Shown: positions 15,108 to 24,699, numbered from the stretch's first letter. The stretch is 64,000 bases of DNA from Streptomyces seoulensis (GCF_022846655.1 NZ_AP025667.1:6051001-6115000); one strand, 5' to 3'. Numbers and translations: made by a program. Notes: generated from the sequence alone by a model not told the origin.

Positions 15108-15989
15108 CTAGTTCTTCTGGATCTGGTCGAAGCTCAGCTCGACCGGGGTCTCGCGGCCGAAGATCTCGACGAGGCCCTTGACCTTCTTCGAGTCGGCGTT
15201 GATCTCGTTGATCGTGGCCTGGAGGGTGGCGAAGGGGCCGTCGGTGACGGTGACCGAGTCGCCGACCTCGAAGTCCAGCACCTGGACCTCGACCTTGCGC
15301 TGCGGAGCCGGCTTGCCCTCGGCCTCGGCGGCCTCGCGGGCGGCCTTCTCCTCGGCCTCCGGGGCGAGCATCTTGACGATCTCGTCCAGGGTCAGCGGGT
15401 ACGGGTCGTAGGCGTTGCCCACGAAGCCGGTGACGCCGGGGGTGTTGCGGACGACGCCCCAGGACTCGTTCGTCAGGTCCATGCGGACCAGGACGTAGCC
15501 CGGGAGCTTGTTCTGCTTGATGGTCTTGCGCTCGCCGTTCTTGATCTGAGCGACTTCTTCCTGCGGCACCTCGGCCTGGAAGATGAAGTCCTCGACGTTC
15601 AGCGAGACGGCGCGCTGCTCCAGGTTCGTCTTCACGCGGTTCTCGTAACCCGCGTAGGTGTGGATGACGTACCACTCGCCGGGCAGCGTGCGCAGCTCCT
15701 CGCGGAGCGCGGTGATCGGGTCGACCGGCTCGGCCGGCTCTTCCTCGACGATCTCGACGGCTTCGGCGGTCTCGTCCGCCTCGACGACGTCCTCGTCGGT
15801 CTCGGCGACCGCCTCGGCGTCACCGTCGACGTGCAGAGCGGCCTCTTCGGCGGGCTCGCCCGCCGCGGCCTCGGCAGCCTCGAACTCGTCCTGCTCGTCC
15901 GCGCCCTCGACGATGTCGAGCTCGGCGTCCACCGCCTCGACGGTGTCTCGGCGAGGCTCGGTGGCGTCGTTCAGGTTCGGGTCAGACAC
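15108..15989 (-). CDS. nusG: Transcription termination/antitermination factor NusG
   Basis: 293 residues from a GTG at 15989 ([12 protein letters not shown]). Residues 1-105 form an acidic Glu/Asp/Ala-rich extension typical of streptomycete NusG. The NGN domain follows ([20 protein letters not shown]), and the C-terminal KOW domain includes [14 protein letters not shown]. NusG binds the RNA polymerase clamp and links it to Rho or ribosomal S10. secE lies upstream, separated by a terminator-like hairpin. Confidence 0.97.
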   Translation of the reverse strand: MSDPNLNDATEPRRDTVEAVDAELDIVEGADEQDEFEAAEAAAGEPAEEAALHVDGDAEAVAETDEDVVEADETAEAVEIVEEEPAEPVDPITALREELRTLPGEWYVIHTYAGYENRVKTNLEQRAVSLNVEDFIFQAEVPQEEVAQIKNGERKTIKQNKLPGYVLVRMDLTNESWGVVRNTPGVTGFVGNAYDPYPLTLDEIVKMLAPEAEEKAAREAAEAEGKPAPQRKVEVQVLDFEVGDSVTVTDGPFATLQATINEINADSKKVKGLVEIFGRETPVELSFDQIQKN

Positions 15990-16030
15990 GATGGCTGCTT
16001 CTTCCTGGATACATAGGGGTGGAACATGCG

Positions 16031-16056
16031 AAAAAAGGCGCCGGTACCACGGCGCC
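16031..16056 (-). terminator. Intrinsic terminator between secE and nusG
   Basis: On the minus strand a 7-bp stem GGCGCCG/CGGCGCC (16050-16056 and 16037-16043) with a 6-nt loop is followed directly by TTTTTT (16031-16036). It lies 14 bp after the secE stop and 42 bp before nusG. Confidence 0.75.
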
Positions 16057-16069
16057 CTTCGCTCTTGGC

Positions 16070-16354
16070 TCAGCCGAAGACGTACTTGGCCGCGTGGTTG
16101 AGGCCATAGTCAATCACGGTGACCAAGCCAATCATGATGACGACGAAGACGATCACTACGGTCGTGTACGACGTCAGCTGATTGCGGGTCGGCCAGACGA
16201 CCTTGCGGAGTTCCGCGATGATCTGGCGGTAGAAGGTGGCAAGACGCTTCAGCGGGCCCTTCTTGGCTCGCTTGCCGCCCTTGCGCGGCTTCTTGGCATC
16301 CGACAGCTCGTCCTGGGCATCAGGCGTGTCGATGGAGCCCACGGCGTCCGTCAT
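16070..16354 (-). CDS. secE: Preprotein translocase subunit SecE
   Basis: 94 residues. The basic N-terminal half ([18 protein letters not shown]) precedes the amphipathic helix and [19 protein letters not shown], the conserved SecE transmembrane segment. SecE clamps SecY in the translocon. It lies between tRNA-Trp (110 bp upstream) and nusG, the conserved actinobacterial order. Confidence 0.96.
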   Translation of the reverse strand: MTDAVGSIDTPDAQDELSDAKKPRKGGKRAKKGPLKRLATFYRQIIAELRKVVWPTRNQLTSYTTVVIVFVVIMIGLVTVIDYGLNHAAKYVFG

Positions 16355-16464
16355 GCATCCTCACCTGATCCCGGAATCGTGGCCGTGCCGCGCCCGGTGA
16401 ATCAGAGCCGCACGGCGGTGCATTGCTGTACGTACATGCGCACACATCCTGGCGGTGTGTGTAG

Positions 16465-16537
16465 CAGGGCCGGAGGGACTTGAACCCCCAACCGCTGGTT
16501 TTGGAGACCAGTGCTCTACCAATTGAGCTACGACCCT
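16465..16537 (-). tRNA. tRNA-Trp (CCA anticodon)
   Basis: 73-nt cloverleaf on the minus strand: acceptor AGGGTCG/CGGCCCT, D-arm GCTCAATTGGTAGAGC, anticodon CCA in the loop of GTCTCCAAAAC, T-arm with GGTTCAAGTCC. CCA is not encoded. Confidence 0.97.
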
Positions 16538-16797
16538 TTGTGTGTCCCCCAACCTACCGCATCCGCTCGACCGCTCGGTGTAGACCGGTCGTGCGGTGGC
16601 TGCTGGAGGCCAACGAGGTGAGAGTGTACGTGTTCAACGGCCCGGCGTCGAACAGAAAGTGCCCGGCCGGGCGCCCGGTGTGGAAGATCGTCCTGGCCGC
16701 GGGCCGGATTCGGACCCTTGTTCCGGTGCCCGCCCGGTGCCGTTCACTCTGTGAAACCCGTGTGCCCGCCGTGTTTCCGGTCTGGAACGATGGGCGT

Positions 16798-18024
16798 ATG
16801 AGCGCTGCAACCCCTCCCACCGAGCGCCGGGTCTCCGCCCGAGTCGGCGCGATCTCCGAGTCCGCCACCCTCGCCGTGGACGCCAAGGCCAAGGCCCTCA
16901 AGGCCGCCGGACGTCCGGTGATCGGCTTCGGCGCCGGTGAACCCGACTTCCCGACCCCGGACTACATCGTCGAGGCGGCCGTAGAGGCCTGCCGGAACCC
17001 GAAGTTCCACCGCTACACCCCGGCCGGCGGCCTGCCGGAGCTGAAAGCCGCCATCGCCGCGAAGACCCTGCGGGACTCGGGCTACGAGGTCGACGCCTCC
17101 CAGATCCTGGTGACCAACGGCGGCAAGCAGGCCATCTACGAGGCGTTCGCCGCGATCCTCGACCCGGGCGACGAGGTCATCGTCCCGGCCCCCTACTGGA
17201 CCACCTACCCGGAGTCGATCCGCCTCGCGGGCGGTGTCCCGGTGGAGGTCGTGGCCGACGAGACCACCGGCTACCGCGTCAGCGTCGAGCAGTTGGAGGC
17301 GGCCCGCACGGAGAAGACGAAGGTCGTCCTCTTCGTCTCCCCCTCCAACCCGACCGGCGCCGTCTACAGCGAGTCCGAGGCCGAGGCCATCGGCCGCTGG
17401 GCCGTCGAGCACGGCCTGTGGGTGCTGACCGACGAGATCTACGAGCACCTGGTCTACGGCGACGCCACGTTCACCTCGCTCCCGGCGATCCTGCCCGAGC
17501 TGCGCGACAAGTGCATCGTGGTCAACGGCGTGGCCAAGACGTACGCCATGACCGGCTGGCGGGTGGGCTGGGTCATCGGCCCGAAGGACGTGGTCAAGGC
17601 CGCGACCAACCTCCAGTCGCACGCCACCTCCAACGTCTCCAACGTGGCCCAGGCCGCCGCGCTCGCCGCCGTCTCCGGTGACCTGAAGGCCGTGGCGGAG
17701 ATGCGCGAGGCGTTCGACCGGCGCCGCCGGACGATCACGCGGATGCTGAACGAGATCGACGGCGTGCTGTGCCCCGAGCCCGAGGGCGCCTTCTACGCCT
17801 ACCCGTCGGTGAAGGACCTGCTGGGCAAGGAGATCCGGGGCAGGCGCCCGGAGACCACGGTCGAGCTGGCCGCGCTGATCCTGGAGGAGGCCGAGGTCGC
17901 GGTCGTCCCGGGCGAGGCGTTCGGCACGCCGGGCTACCTGCGGCTGTCCTACGCGCTGGGTGACGAGGACCTGATCGAGGGCGTCAGCCGGATGCAGAAG
18001 CTCCTGGCGGAGGCCCGCGACTGA
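16798..18024 (+). CDS. aspC: Pyridoxal-phosphate aspartate/aromatic aminotransferase (class I)
   Basis: 408 residues from an ATG at 16798 ([20 protein letters not shown]). It has the fold-type I features: [10 protein letters not shown] near residue 40, the PLP lysine in [16 protein letters not shown], and the C-terminal substrate arginine in LRLSYA. It transfers amino groups between aspartate and 2-oxoglutarate. A longer in-frame start exists but overlaps the tRNA-Trp region and is rejected. It is divergent from tRNA-Trp and secE, as usual in Streptomyces. Confidence 0.93.
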   Translation: MSAATPPTERRVSARVGAISESATLAVDAKAKALKAAGRPVIGFGAGEPDFPTPDYIVEAAVEACRNPKFHRYTPAGGLPELKAAIAAKTLRDSGYEVDASQILVTNGGKQAIYEAFAAILDPGDEVIVPAPYWTTYPESIRLAGGVPVEVVADETTGYRVSVEQLEAARTEKTKVVLFVSPSNPTGAVYSESEAEAIGRWAVEHGLWVLTDEIYEHLVYGDATFTSLPAILPELRDKCIVVNGVAKTYAMTGWRVGWVIGPKDVVKAATNLQSHATSNVSNVAQAAALAAVSGDLKAVAEMREAFDRRRRTITRMLNEIDGVLCPEPEGAFYAYPSVKDLLGKEIRGRRPETTVELAALILEEAEVAVVPGEAFGTPGYLRLSYALGDEDLIEGVSRMQKLLAEARD

Positions 18025-18035
18025 GATCGTCCATG

Positions 18036-18076
18036 AGCGGGGCCCTGTCCACTCTCAAGAGTGGGTAGGGCCCCGC
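18036..18076 (+). terminator. Terminator after aspC
   Basis: A GCGGGGCCCT ... AGGGCCCCGC stem enclosing an inner stem CACTCT/AGAGTG, 12 bp past the aspC stop, followed by TTCTGTG. Confidence 0.7.
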
Positions 18077-18149
18077 TTCTGTGTGCGAGCAAGCCCACTA
18101 AAGGGGAACCGGCTTCCGGTGTGGCGCCCGAGTACGGCAGGATCTCTGG

Positions 18150-19193
18150 ATGGAGCGTGTACGTGATCTCTCGGAGCTTCCCAAGGCCCATCTGCATCTG
18201 CACTTCACCGGCTCGATGCGCCCCGGCACCGTCCTGGAGCTGGCCGACAAGTACGGCGTGCGCCTGCCCGAGACGCTGATCGAGGCCCTGACCAGCGGCG
18301 AGCCGCCGAGACTGCGGGCCACCGACGAGCGCGGCTGGTTCCGCTTCCAGCGGCTGTACGACGCGGCGCGCTCGTGCGTGCGTGAGCCCGAGGACATCCA
18401 GCGGCTGGTCCGCGAGGCCGCCGAGGAGGATGTCCGGGACGGCTCGGGCTGGCTGGAGATCCAGGTCGACCCGACCTCGTACGCCACCCGGCTGGGCGGG
18501 CTGATCCCGGCGCTGGAGATCATCCTGGACGCGGTGGACACCGCCTCCCGCGAGACCGGGCTCGGGATTCGGGTGCTGGTGGCCGCGAACCGGATGAAGC
18601 ACCCGCTGGACGCGCGCACGCTGGCCCGGCTCGCGGTGCGGTACGCGGACCGGGGCATCGTCGGCTTCGGCCTCTCCAACGACGAGCGGCGCGGCATGGC
18701 GCGCGACTTCGACCGGGCCTTCCACATCGCCCGCGAGGGCGGTCTGCTGTCGGCGCCGCACGGTGGTGAGCTGACCGGCCCGGCGTCGGTGCGCGACTGC
18801 CTGGACGATCTGCACGCCACCCGGATCGGGCACGGGGTGCGCGCGGCGGAGGACCCCCGCCTGCTGAAGCGGCTGGCGGATCGGGGCATCACCTGCGAGG
18901 TCTGCCCGGCCTCCAACGTGGCCCTCGGCGTCTACGAGAAGCCCGAGGACGTCCCCCTGCGCACTCTGTTCGAAAGCGGGGTCCCGCTGGCCCTCGGCGC
19001 CGACGACCCCCTCCTCTTCGGCTCCCGGCTGGCCGCCCAGTACGAGATCGCCCGCCACCACCACGCCTTCACCGACGCCGAACTCGCCGAACTGGCCCGC
19101 CAGTCGGTACGCGGCTCGGCGGCCCCGGCGGAGACGAAGGAACGCCTCCTGGCGGGCGTCGACGACTGGCTGGCCCAGCCGGCGGGCTCATGA
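18150..19193 (+). CDS. add: Adenosine deaminase family protein
   Basis: 347 residues beginning MERVRDLSELPKAHLHLHF. Metal-binding motifs of the TIM-barrel amidohydrolases are visible: HLHLHFTGS near residue 14, the HGGE of APHGGELTGP and HGV near 230, and the acidic GADDP near 287. The family converts adenosine to inosine, although related members deaminate other substrates or act on adenine. The next gene overlaps by ATGA. Confidence 0.85.
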   Translation: MERVRDLSELPKAHLHLHFTGSMRPGTVLELADKYGVRLPETLIEALTSGEPPRLRATDERGWFRFQRLYDAARSCVREPEDIQRLVREAAEEDVRDGSGWLEIQVDPTSYATRLGGLIPALEIILDAVDTASRETGLGIRVLVAANRMKHPLDARTLARLAVRYADRGIVGFGLSNDERRGMARDFDRAFHIAREGGLLSAPHGGELTGPASVRDCLDDLHATRIGHGVRAAEDPRLLKRLADRGITCEVCPASNVALGVYEKPEDVPLRTLFESGVPLALGADDPLLFGSRLAAQYEIARHHHAFTDAELAELARQSVRGSAAPAETKERLLAGVDDWLAQPAGS

Positions 19194-19822
19194 GGCTGAC
19201 CGTTCTCGGCGCCACCGGCGGTGTCGGTGGCGAGATCGTCCGGCAGGCGCTCGACGCGGGGCACGAGGTGACGGCCGTCGTCCGGGACCCCGCGCGGCTC
19301 ACCGTCACCGGGGACCGGCTGCACGTCGTCCGTACCGACCTGTCCGGTCCGGAGGCGCTGCGGGCCGCCGTGGCGGGCCGGGACGCGGTCCTGTCGGGTC
19401 TGGGCGCACGGTCCCGCAAGGCCGCGGGGGTCACGACCCGGCTGACCCGCGCGGTGCTGGCCGCGATGGAGGCCGAGGGCGTACGGCGCCTGCTGATCGT
19501 CAGCGCCGCCCCGGTCGGCCCCGCCCCCGAGGAAGACGGCCTCCTGGACCGCGCGCTGCGGTCCGTGGTGTCGGCGGTCTTCAAGGACGTCTACGCCGAC
19601 CTGCGCGAGACGGAGGCGGAGCTGGCCCGCAGTGGCACCGAGTGGACCTCGGTACGCCCGCCGCGCCTGCTGGACCGGCCCCCGACCGGCCGCTACCGGA
19701 CGGTGGTGGGCGGCTTCCCGCCCGGTGGCCGGACCATCGGCCGCGCGGACGTGGCCCACGCGATGCTGGCGATGACCGGTGACCCGGCGACGGTCCGGCA
19801 GGGCGTCGGGGTGGCGTACTAG
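19190..19822 (+). CDS. NAD(P)-binding Rossmann oxidoreductase (NmrA/SDR atypical)
   Basis: 210 residues with the nucleotide-binding motif GATGGVGGEI at residues 7-16. The family includes NmrA-type regulators, flavin reductases and epimerase-like enzymes; the substrate cannot be inferred. The start ATG overlaps the stop of the adenosine deaminase, so the two are probably cotranscribed. It converges with murB, 8 bp away. Confidence 0.8.
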   Translation: MRLTVLGATGGVGGEIVRQALDAGHEVTAVVRDPARLTVTGDRLHVVRTDLSGPEALRAAVAGRDAVLSGLGARSRKAAGVTTRLTRAVLAAMEAEGVRRLLIVSAAPVGPAPEEDGLLDRALRSVVSAVFKDVYADLRETEAELARSGTEWTSVRPPRLLDRPPTGRYRTVVGGFPPGGRTIGRADVAHAMLAMTGDPATVRQGVGVAY

Positions 19823-19830
19823 GTGGCGTA

Positions 19831-20886
19831 CTAGAGGCTGACGCCCACGGTCACGGGCTCGTTGACCAGCGTGACCCCGAAGACCTCGTGGACCCCGGCG
19901 ACGACCTCGCGGGCCAGGGCCAGCAGGTCCTCGGTGGTGGCCTCGCCGCGGTTGGTGAGGGCGAGGGTGTGCTTGGTGGAGATGCGGGCGGGTCCGGTGC
20001 CGTAGCCCTTGGTGAAGCCCGCCTTGTCGATCAGCCAGGCCGCGGAGGTCTTCGTACGCCCCTCCCCCGCCGGGTAGGCGGGCGGTTCGGCGTCCGCGCC
20101 GAGGCGCTCGTGCACGCGGGCCCGGAACGCGGCGAAGTGCTCGTCGTCCAGGATCGGGTTGGTGAAGAAGGACCCGGCGGACCAGGTGTCGTGGTCCTCG
20201 GGGTCGAGGACCATCCCCTTGCCCGCCCGCAGCCTCAGCACCGTCTCGCGGGCGTCGGCCAGCGGCACCCGGTCGCCGGGCTCGACACCGAGGACGCGCG
20301 CGGTCTCCGCGTACCGGACCGGCGCCGACAGGCCGCCCGCCTCCTCCAGCTCGAAGCGGACGCGGAGCACGACGTAGCGCTCGGGGTCGGACTTGAAGCG
20401 GCTGTGCCGGTAGGAGAAGGCGCACTCCTCGCCGGTGAGCGTGACGGTCTCGCCCGCGCGGCGGTCGTAGGCGACCACCTCGGTGATGGTGGAGGAGACC
20501 TCCTGGCCGTAGGCGCCGACGTTCTGGATCGGCGTGGCGCCGGCCGAGCCGGGGATGCCGGCCAGGCACTCGATCCCGGCGAGCCCGGCCTCGACGGTGC
20601 GGGCGACGGCGTCGGTCCAGACCTCGCCGGCGGCCAGTTCCAGGGTGGTGCCGCGCAGTTCGACGCCACGGGTGGCGATGCGCAGCGCGGTGCCGTCGAA
20701 GCCCTTGTCGCCGATGACCAGGTTGGAGCCGCCGCCGATGACCAGCAGCGGGGTGCCGCTGTCGTCGGCCTCACGGACGGCGTCGATCACCTCGGCGTCG
20801 GTGGTGGCGGTGACCAGCCGGGTCGCGGGACCGCCCAGCCGGAAGGTGGTCAGCGGGGCCAGGGGGGCGTCGTGGAGTACGTGCAC
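19831..20886 (-). CDS. murB: UDP-N-acetylmuramate dehydrogenase
   Basis: 351 residues. FAD-binding signatures include LVIGGGSNLVIGDKGFDG (residues ~48-65) and GIPGSAGATPIQNVGAYG (~110-127); the catalytic serine lies in AGSFFTNPIL. It reduces UDP-GlcNAc-enolpyruvate to UDP-MurNAc with NADPH in peptidoglycan precursor synthesis. Length and motifs fit a complete type I MurB. Confidence 0.95.
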   Translation of the reverse strand: MHVLHDAPLAPLTTFRLGGPATRLVTATTDAEVIDAVREADDSGTPLLVIGGGSNLVIGDKGFDGTALRIATRGVELRGTTLELAAGEVWTDAVARTVEAGLAGIECLAGIPGSAGATPIQNVGAYGQEVSSTITEVVAYDRRAGETVTLTGEECAFSYRHSRFKSDPERYVVLRVRFELEEAGGLSAPVRYAETARVLGVEPGDRVPLADARETVLRLRAGKGMVLDPEDHDTWSAGSFFTNPILDDEHFAAFRARVHERLGADAEPPAYPAGEGRTKTSAAWLIDKAGFTKGYGTGPARISTKHTLALTNRGEATTEDLLALAREVVAGVHEVFGVTLVNEPVTVGVSL

Positions 20887-20918
20887 GGGGCCAAGACTAC
20901 GAGACGGAGGAAACGGTG

Positions 20919-20947
20919 AGGGGCGCCCGCCATTGCCGGACGCCCCT
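20919..20947 (-). terminator. Terminator-like hairpin between the MaoC genes and murB
   Basis: AGGGGCG (20919-20925) pairs with CGCCCCT (20941-20947), 16 bp past the stop of the MaoC gene at 20963. Confidence 0.55.
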
Positions 20948-20962
20948 TGCCCCTCGCTGCCG

Positions 20963-21391
20963 TCAGGCCAGTCGTACGACCGCCCTGGACATGCCCAGGA
21001 CCTTCTGGCCGGCGCTGGTGGCGAGCAGGTCGACGCGGACGGTGTTGTCGTCCAGCTTGGCCGCGACCTTGGCCGAGACCTCGATCAGCGCGCCCTTGTC
21101 GTCGTCGGGCACGACGACCGGCTTGGTGAAGCGGACGCCGTACTCCACGACCGCGGCCGGGTCGCCGGTCCAGTCGGTGACGACACGGATCGCCTCGGCC
21201 ATGGTGAACATGCCGTGCGCGATGACGTCCGGCAGGCCCACCTCCTTGGCGAACCGCTCGTTCCAGTGGATGGGGTTGAAGTCCCCGGATGCGCCCGCGT
21301 AGCGCACCAGCGTGGCGCGGGTCACGGGGAAGGTCTGCGCCGGGAGTTCGGTGCCGACCTCGACGTCGTCGTACGCGATCTTCGCGGTCAT
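20963..21391 (-). CDS. MaoC-fold dehydratase, HadB-like subunit
   Basis: 142 residues. The hot-dog hydratase motif is present: FNPIHWNERFAKEVGLPDVIAHG, with catalytic Asn/Asp and His. With the 150-residue partner just upstream (6-bp gap) it resembles the HadA/HadB pair of actinobacteria, which dehydrates 3-hydroxyacyl intermediates. In Streptomyces the pair is conserved between rpmG and murB, but the exact substrate is not certain. Confidence 0.85.
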   Translation of the reverse strand: MTAKIAYDDVEVGTELPAQTFPVTRATLVRYAGASGDFNPIHWNERFAKEVGLPDVIAHGMFTMAEAIRVVTDWTGDPAAVVEYGVRFTKPVVVPDDDKGALIEVSAKVAAKLDDNTVRVDLLATSAGQKVLGMSRAVVRLA

Positions 21392-21397
21392 CGCTGC

Positions 21398-21850
21398 TCA
21401 GACCTCCTCGGCCGCGCGGGCCACCAGCTTGGTCCAGGCGGTCACCACGTGCTCGCCCGACTCGTCGTGCACCTCACCCCGGATGTCCAGGATGTCGTTG
21501 CCCGCCATGGACTTGATGGCCTCGATGGTGGAGGTGACGGTGAGACGGTCACCGGCGCGCACCGGGCGGGTGTAGGCGAACTTCTGGTCGCCGTGCACCA
21601 CTCGGCTGTAGTCCAGGCCGAGCTGGGGGTCCTCGACGACCTGTCCGGCGGCGCGGAAGGTGATGGAGAACACGAAGGTCGGCGGGGCGATCACATCGGC
21701 GTGCCCGTACGCCTTCGCGGCTTCCGGGTCGGTGTACGCCGGGTTGGTGTCGCCGACCGCCTCGGCGAACTCACGGATCTTCTCGCGGCCCACCTCGTAG
21801 GGCGCGGTGGGCGGGTAGGTACGCCCCACGAAGGACTGGTCGAGCGCCAT
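21398..21850 (-). CDS. MaoC-like dehydratase, HadA-like subunit (FAS1-type domain)
   Basis: 150 residues from the ATG at 21850 (MALDQSFVGRTYPPTAPY), with AGGAGG 14 bp upstream; a GTG four codons earlier sits too close to that RBS. The sequence YEVGREKIREFAEAVGDTNPAY is typical of the non-catalytic N-terminal hot-dog partner. It is translated just before the HadB-like gene and probably forms a heterodimer with it. Confidence 0.85.
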   Translation of the reverse strand: MALDQSFVGRTYPPTAPYEVGREKIREFAEAVGDTNPAYTDPEAAKAYGHADVIAPPTFVFSITFRAAGQVVEDPQLGLDYSRVVHGDQKFAYTRPVRAGDRLTVTSTIEAIKSMAGNDILDIRGEVHDESGEHVVTAWTKLVARAAEEV

Positions 21851-21889
21851 GGGCCCGGGCACCTCCTGGTCTAGCGGAATGACTGCTGG

Positions 21890-21938
21890 AAAAACGACTT
21901 GAGGCCGCCCCCCATGGTGCAGGGGACGACCTCAAGTA
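21890..21938 (-). terminator. Terminator after rpmG
   Basis: ACTTGAGG/CCTCAAGT arms (21897-21904 and 21931-21938) followed on the minus strand by CGTTTTTCC, 12 bp past the rpmG stop. Confidence 0.7.
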
Positions 21939-21949
21939 CGAGCCTGAAA

Positions 21950-22114
21950 TTATCGCGTTTCGCGGTGCGCGGTGTGCGCATTGCAACGCGGGCAGTGCTT
22001 CTTCATCTCCAGTCGATCCGGGTTGTTACGCCGGTTCTTCTTGGTGATGTAGTTCCGCTCCTTGCACTCCACGCAGGCCAGCGTGATCTTCGGGCGGACG
22101 TCGGTGGCAGCCAC
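21950..22114 (-). CDS. rpmG: 50S ribosomal protein L33
   Basis: 54 residues from a GTG at 22114, preceded by TAGGAGCACTC. The minus strand reads [19 protein letters not shown], followed by [20 protein letters not shown] and a second cysteine pair HCPRC. The CxxC...CxxC pattern marks the zinc-binding (C+) L33 form, as opposed to the zinc-free paralogue used under zinc starvation. It lies 90 bp downstream of tRNA-Met. Confidence 0.95.
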   Translation of the reverse strand: MAATDVRPKITLACVECKERNYITKKNRRNNPDRLEMKKHCPRCNAHTAHRETR

Positions 22115-22204
22115 GTGAGTGCTCCTAGGACGAACGGATGGGCTAGTTCAACGCATGTAAGAGTAGCCGATCGAAGGACCGACCCCGCAATCGGCTACTG
22201 TCAG

Positions 22205-22277
22205 TAGCGGTGACCGGACTTGAACCGGTGACACAGCGATTATGAGCCGCTTGCTCTACCGACTGAGCTACACCGCT
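22205..22277 (-). tRNA. tRNA-Met (CAT anticodon)
   Basis: 73-nt cloverleaf on the minus strand: acceptor AGCGGTG/CACCGCT at the two ends, D-arm GCTCAGTCGGTAGAGC, anticodon CAT in CGGCTCATAATCG, T-loop GGTTCAAGTCC. It has the elongator-type first base pair (A-T). Confidence 0.95.
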
Positions 22278-22323
22278 TTGATGAGATCGGAACCCGCCTC
22301 GCGGCGGGAACCTCTCACACCAG

Positions 22324-22396
22324 AGCCCCAAAACGGAATCGAACCGTTGACCTTCTCCTTACCATGGAGACGCTCTGCCGACTGAGCTATTGGGGC
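22324..22396 (-). tRNA. tRNA-Thr (GGT anticodon)
   Basis: 73-nt cloverleaf on the minus strand: acceptor GCCCCAA/TTGGGGC, D-arm GCTCAGTCGGCAGAGC, anticodon stem TCTCC/GGAGA with loop ATGGTAA (anticodon GGT), T-loop GGTTCGATTCC. 46 bp upstream of tRNA-Met; probably one transcript with tRNA-Met and rpmG. Confidence 0.95.
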
Positions 22397-22626
22397 GAGC
22401 GAGGAAGACATTACACGGTCCGCCGCCGTTCGCCCAAATCCGTATCCGGGCGCCCATCACGGGCCGTCTCCCCGGTCTCCCGAGCCCCTCGCGCACCGCC
22501 CCGGACGCCGTGCCACGCCGGTACGACTATTGCCCTCCTCCCCGGTCCGCGCGGCCGCCGACCCTACGCTCGACGCTCTGCGTGATCTTGAGCCCTGTCC
22601 GCCGCTTCCTGGAGTCCGCGAGCCCG

Positions 22627-23883
22627 ATGCCCGACAGCCAGCCGCCGCCGCATCCCTCTCCAGACCCGCCGGGCCCCTCCGACCAGGCCGCCCTCGTGCT
22701 GTGCGGGGCCCGGCTCACCGACGGGCGGACGGTGGACGTACGGCTGGGCGGCGGGCGCATCGAGGCGGTCGGCACGGCGGGCAGCCTGGCGTGCGGCCCG
22801 GCCCGGGCCGGCGCACCGCGGGTGGACCTGAGCGGCTATCTGCTGCTCCCCGCCCCGGCCGAACCGCACGCTCACGGCGACACCTGCCTGTCCGCCGAAC
22901 CGCCCGGCCCGGCCTCGCACACCCCCGAGGACGTGCAACGCAGAGTGACCGAAGCGACCCTGCTCCAGCTCGGGCACGGCGCGACGGCGGTACGGGCGCA
23001 GGTGCGCATCGGCGACGTGCAGGGGCTCGGCGCGCTGGAGGCGGTGCTCCAGGCCCGCCGTTCGCTGCGCGGGCTCGCGGAACTGACGACGGTGGCGATG
23101 CCGAGGCTGCTGACCGGGCTGGCCGGGGCGGACGGTCTCGCGATGCTGCGGGACGCGGTGAAGATGGGCGCCTCCGTGGTGGGCGGCTGCCCCGACCTGG
23201 ACCCCGACCCCGTCGGCTACGTGGAGGCGGCGCTGGAGGTGGCCGCCGAGCAGGGCTGCCCGGTCGATCTGCACACCGACGCGGCGGACTCGGCCCGGCT
23301 CTCGCGGTTCGCGGCGATGGCGGGCGGGATGCGTCCCGGTGTGGCGCTGGGCCCGTGCGCGGCTCTCGCCCGGCTGCCCGCGGAGACGGCCCACCGCGTG
23401 GCGGACCGGCTCGCGGCGGCCGGGATCGCGGTGGTGTGCCTGCCCCAGGGCGGCTGCGCCGGCACCGACCGCAGGGGCACCGCGCCGGTACGGCTGCTGC
23501 GCGCGGCCGGGGTACGGGTCGCGGCGGGCAGCGGCGCACTGCGGGACACGGCCAACCCGGTGGGCCGCGGCGACCCGTTGGAGGCGGCGTACCTCCTCGC
23601 CTCCGGCCACGGCATGCGCCCGGCCGACGCCTACGACGCGGTGAGCGCGTCGGCGCGGGCGGTGCTGGGGCTGCCGGAGGTGCGGGTGGAGGCGGGGTTC
23701 CCGGCCGAGCTGCTGGCGGTGCGCGGGGACCAGTTGGCGGGGGCGCTGTCGCTGGCCTACAGCCGGATCGTCGTGCACCGGGGGCGGGTGGTGGCCCGGA
23801 CGAGCGCGGTGCGGGAGTACTGCGGCTCGGCGGCCGAGGCGGAGCTGGGGCTGCCCCGGCAGGGGCGCGGGAAACTGTCGTAA
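22627..23883 (+). CDS. Amidohydrolase family protein (cytosine deaminase-like)
   Basis: 418 residues from an ATG at 22627 (MPDSQPPPHPSPDPPG); the in-frame extension to 22390 is low-complexity and rejected. The N-terminal composite domain (LVLCGARLTDGRTVDVRLGG) is followed by metal ligands EPHAHGDTCLS and DLHTDAAD, placing it near the cytosine deaminase/atrazine chlorohydrolase subgroup. The C-terminal TIM-barrel aspartate region is GSGALRDTANP. Substrate unknown. Confidence 0.8.
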   Translation: MPDSQPPPHPSPDPPGPSDQAALVLCGARLTDGRTVDVRLGGGRIEAVGTAGSLACGPARAGAPRVDLSGYLLLPAPAEPHAHGDTCLSAEPPGPASHTPEDVQRRVTEATLLQLGHGATAVRAQVRIGDVQGLGALEAVLQARRSLRGLAELTTVAMPRLLTGLAGADGLAMLRDAVKMGASVVGGCPDLDPDPVGYVEAALEVAAEQGCPVDLHTDAADSARLSRFAAMAGGMRPGVALGPCAALARLPAETAHRVADRLAAAGIAVVCLPQGGCAGTDRRGTAPVRLLRAAGVRVAAGSGALRDTANPVGRGDPLEAAYLLASGHGMRPADAYDAVSASARAVLGLPEVRVEAGFPAELLAVRGDQLAGALSLAYSRIVVHRGRVVARTSAVREYCGSAAEAELGLPRQGRGKLS

Positions 23884-24042
23884 CAGCGTTTTATCTGCGG
23901 GTAGTTGAGCTTCTCCGCCGTGCCGGCGGGCGCCGTGCGCGCCCCCGCTCGCCGTCATGCGCCGTGGTTCGTCAGGGGGACGTTCGCCGGCCGGCGCGGG
24001 CTCGCGCGGCGGACGGGATGCGCCGGGCGTACGGTCGTAGTC

Positions 24043-24699
24043 ATGCGCATTGTCATCGCTGGAGGTCATGGTCAGATCGCGCTGCGGCTGGAGCGGCTGC
24101 TCTCGGCGCGCGGGGACGAGGTCGCGGGCATCATCCGCAAGCCGGAACAGGCGGCGGATCTGCGGGAGGCGGGTGCCGACCCGGTCCTACTGGACCTGGA
24201 GTCCGCGTCGGTGGAGGAGGTCGCGGCGCAGTTGCGGGGCGCCGACGCGGCGGTGTTCGCAGCCGGCGCCGGTCCGGGCAGCGGTACGGCCCGCAAGGAG
24301 ACGGTGGACAAGGGCGCGGCGGTGCTGTTCGCGGACGCGGCGGTGCGGGCCGGGGTGCGCCGGTTCGTGGTGGTGTCCTCGATGGGCGCGGACCCCGACA
24401 ACACCGGTACCGAGGTCTTCGACGTGTACCAGCGGGCCAAGGGCGAGGCGGACGCCTACGTCACCGGGCAGGACGCGCTCGACTGGACGATCCTGCGCCC
24501 CGGTTCGCTGACGGACGAGCCGGGCACGGGGCTGGTCAAGCTCGCGGCGCACACCGGGCGGGGTCCGGTCCCCCGGGACGACGTGGCGGCCGTGCTGGCG
24601 GACCTGGTGGAGTCCTCGTCGACGGCGGGGCTGACGCTGGAGCTGATCGCGGGGTCGACGCCGGTGGCGGTGGCGGTGAAGGCGGTCGCGGGGAACTGA
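24043..24699 (+). CDS. NAD(P)-binding Rossmann-fold protein (SDR atypical type 5)
   Basis: 218 residues from an ATG at 24043 (MRIVIAGGHGQIALRLERLL). The GGHGQIA glycine-rich motif, VVVSSMGAD and the catalytic-type YQRAKGEAD are typical of atypical SDRs similar to YwnB/HSCARG. Substrate unknown. It stands alone, about 160 bp after the amidohydrolase. Confidence 0.82.
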   Translation: MRIVIAGGHGQIALRLERLLSARGDEVAGIIRKPEQAADLREAGADPVLLDLESASVEEVAAQLRGADAAVFAAGAGPGSGTARKETVDKGAAVLFADAAVRAGVRRFVVVSSMGADPDNTGTEVFDVYQRAKGEADAYVTGQDALDWTILRPGSLTDEPGTGLVKLAAHTGRGPVPRDDVAAVLADLVESSSTAGLTLELIAGSTPVAVAVKAVAGN

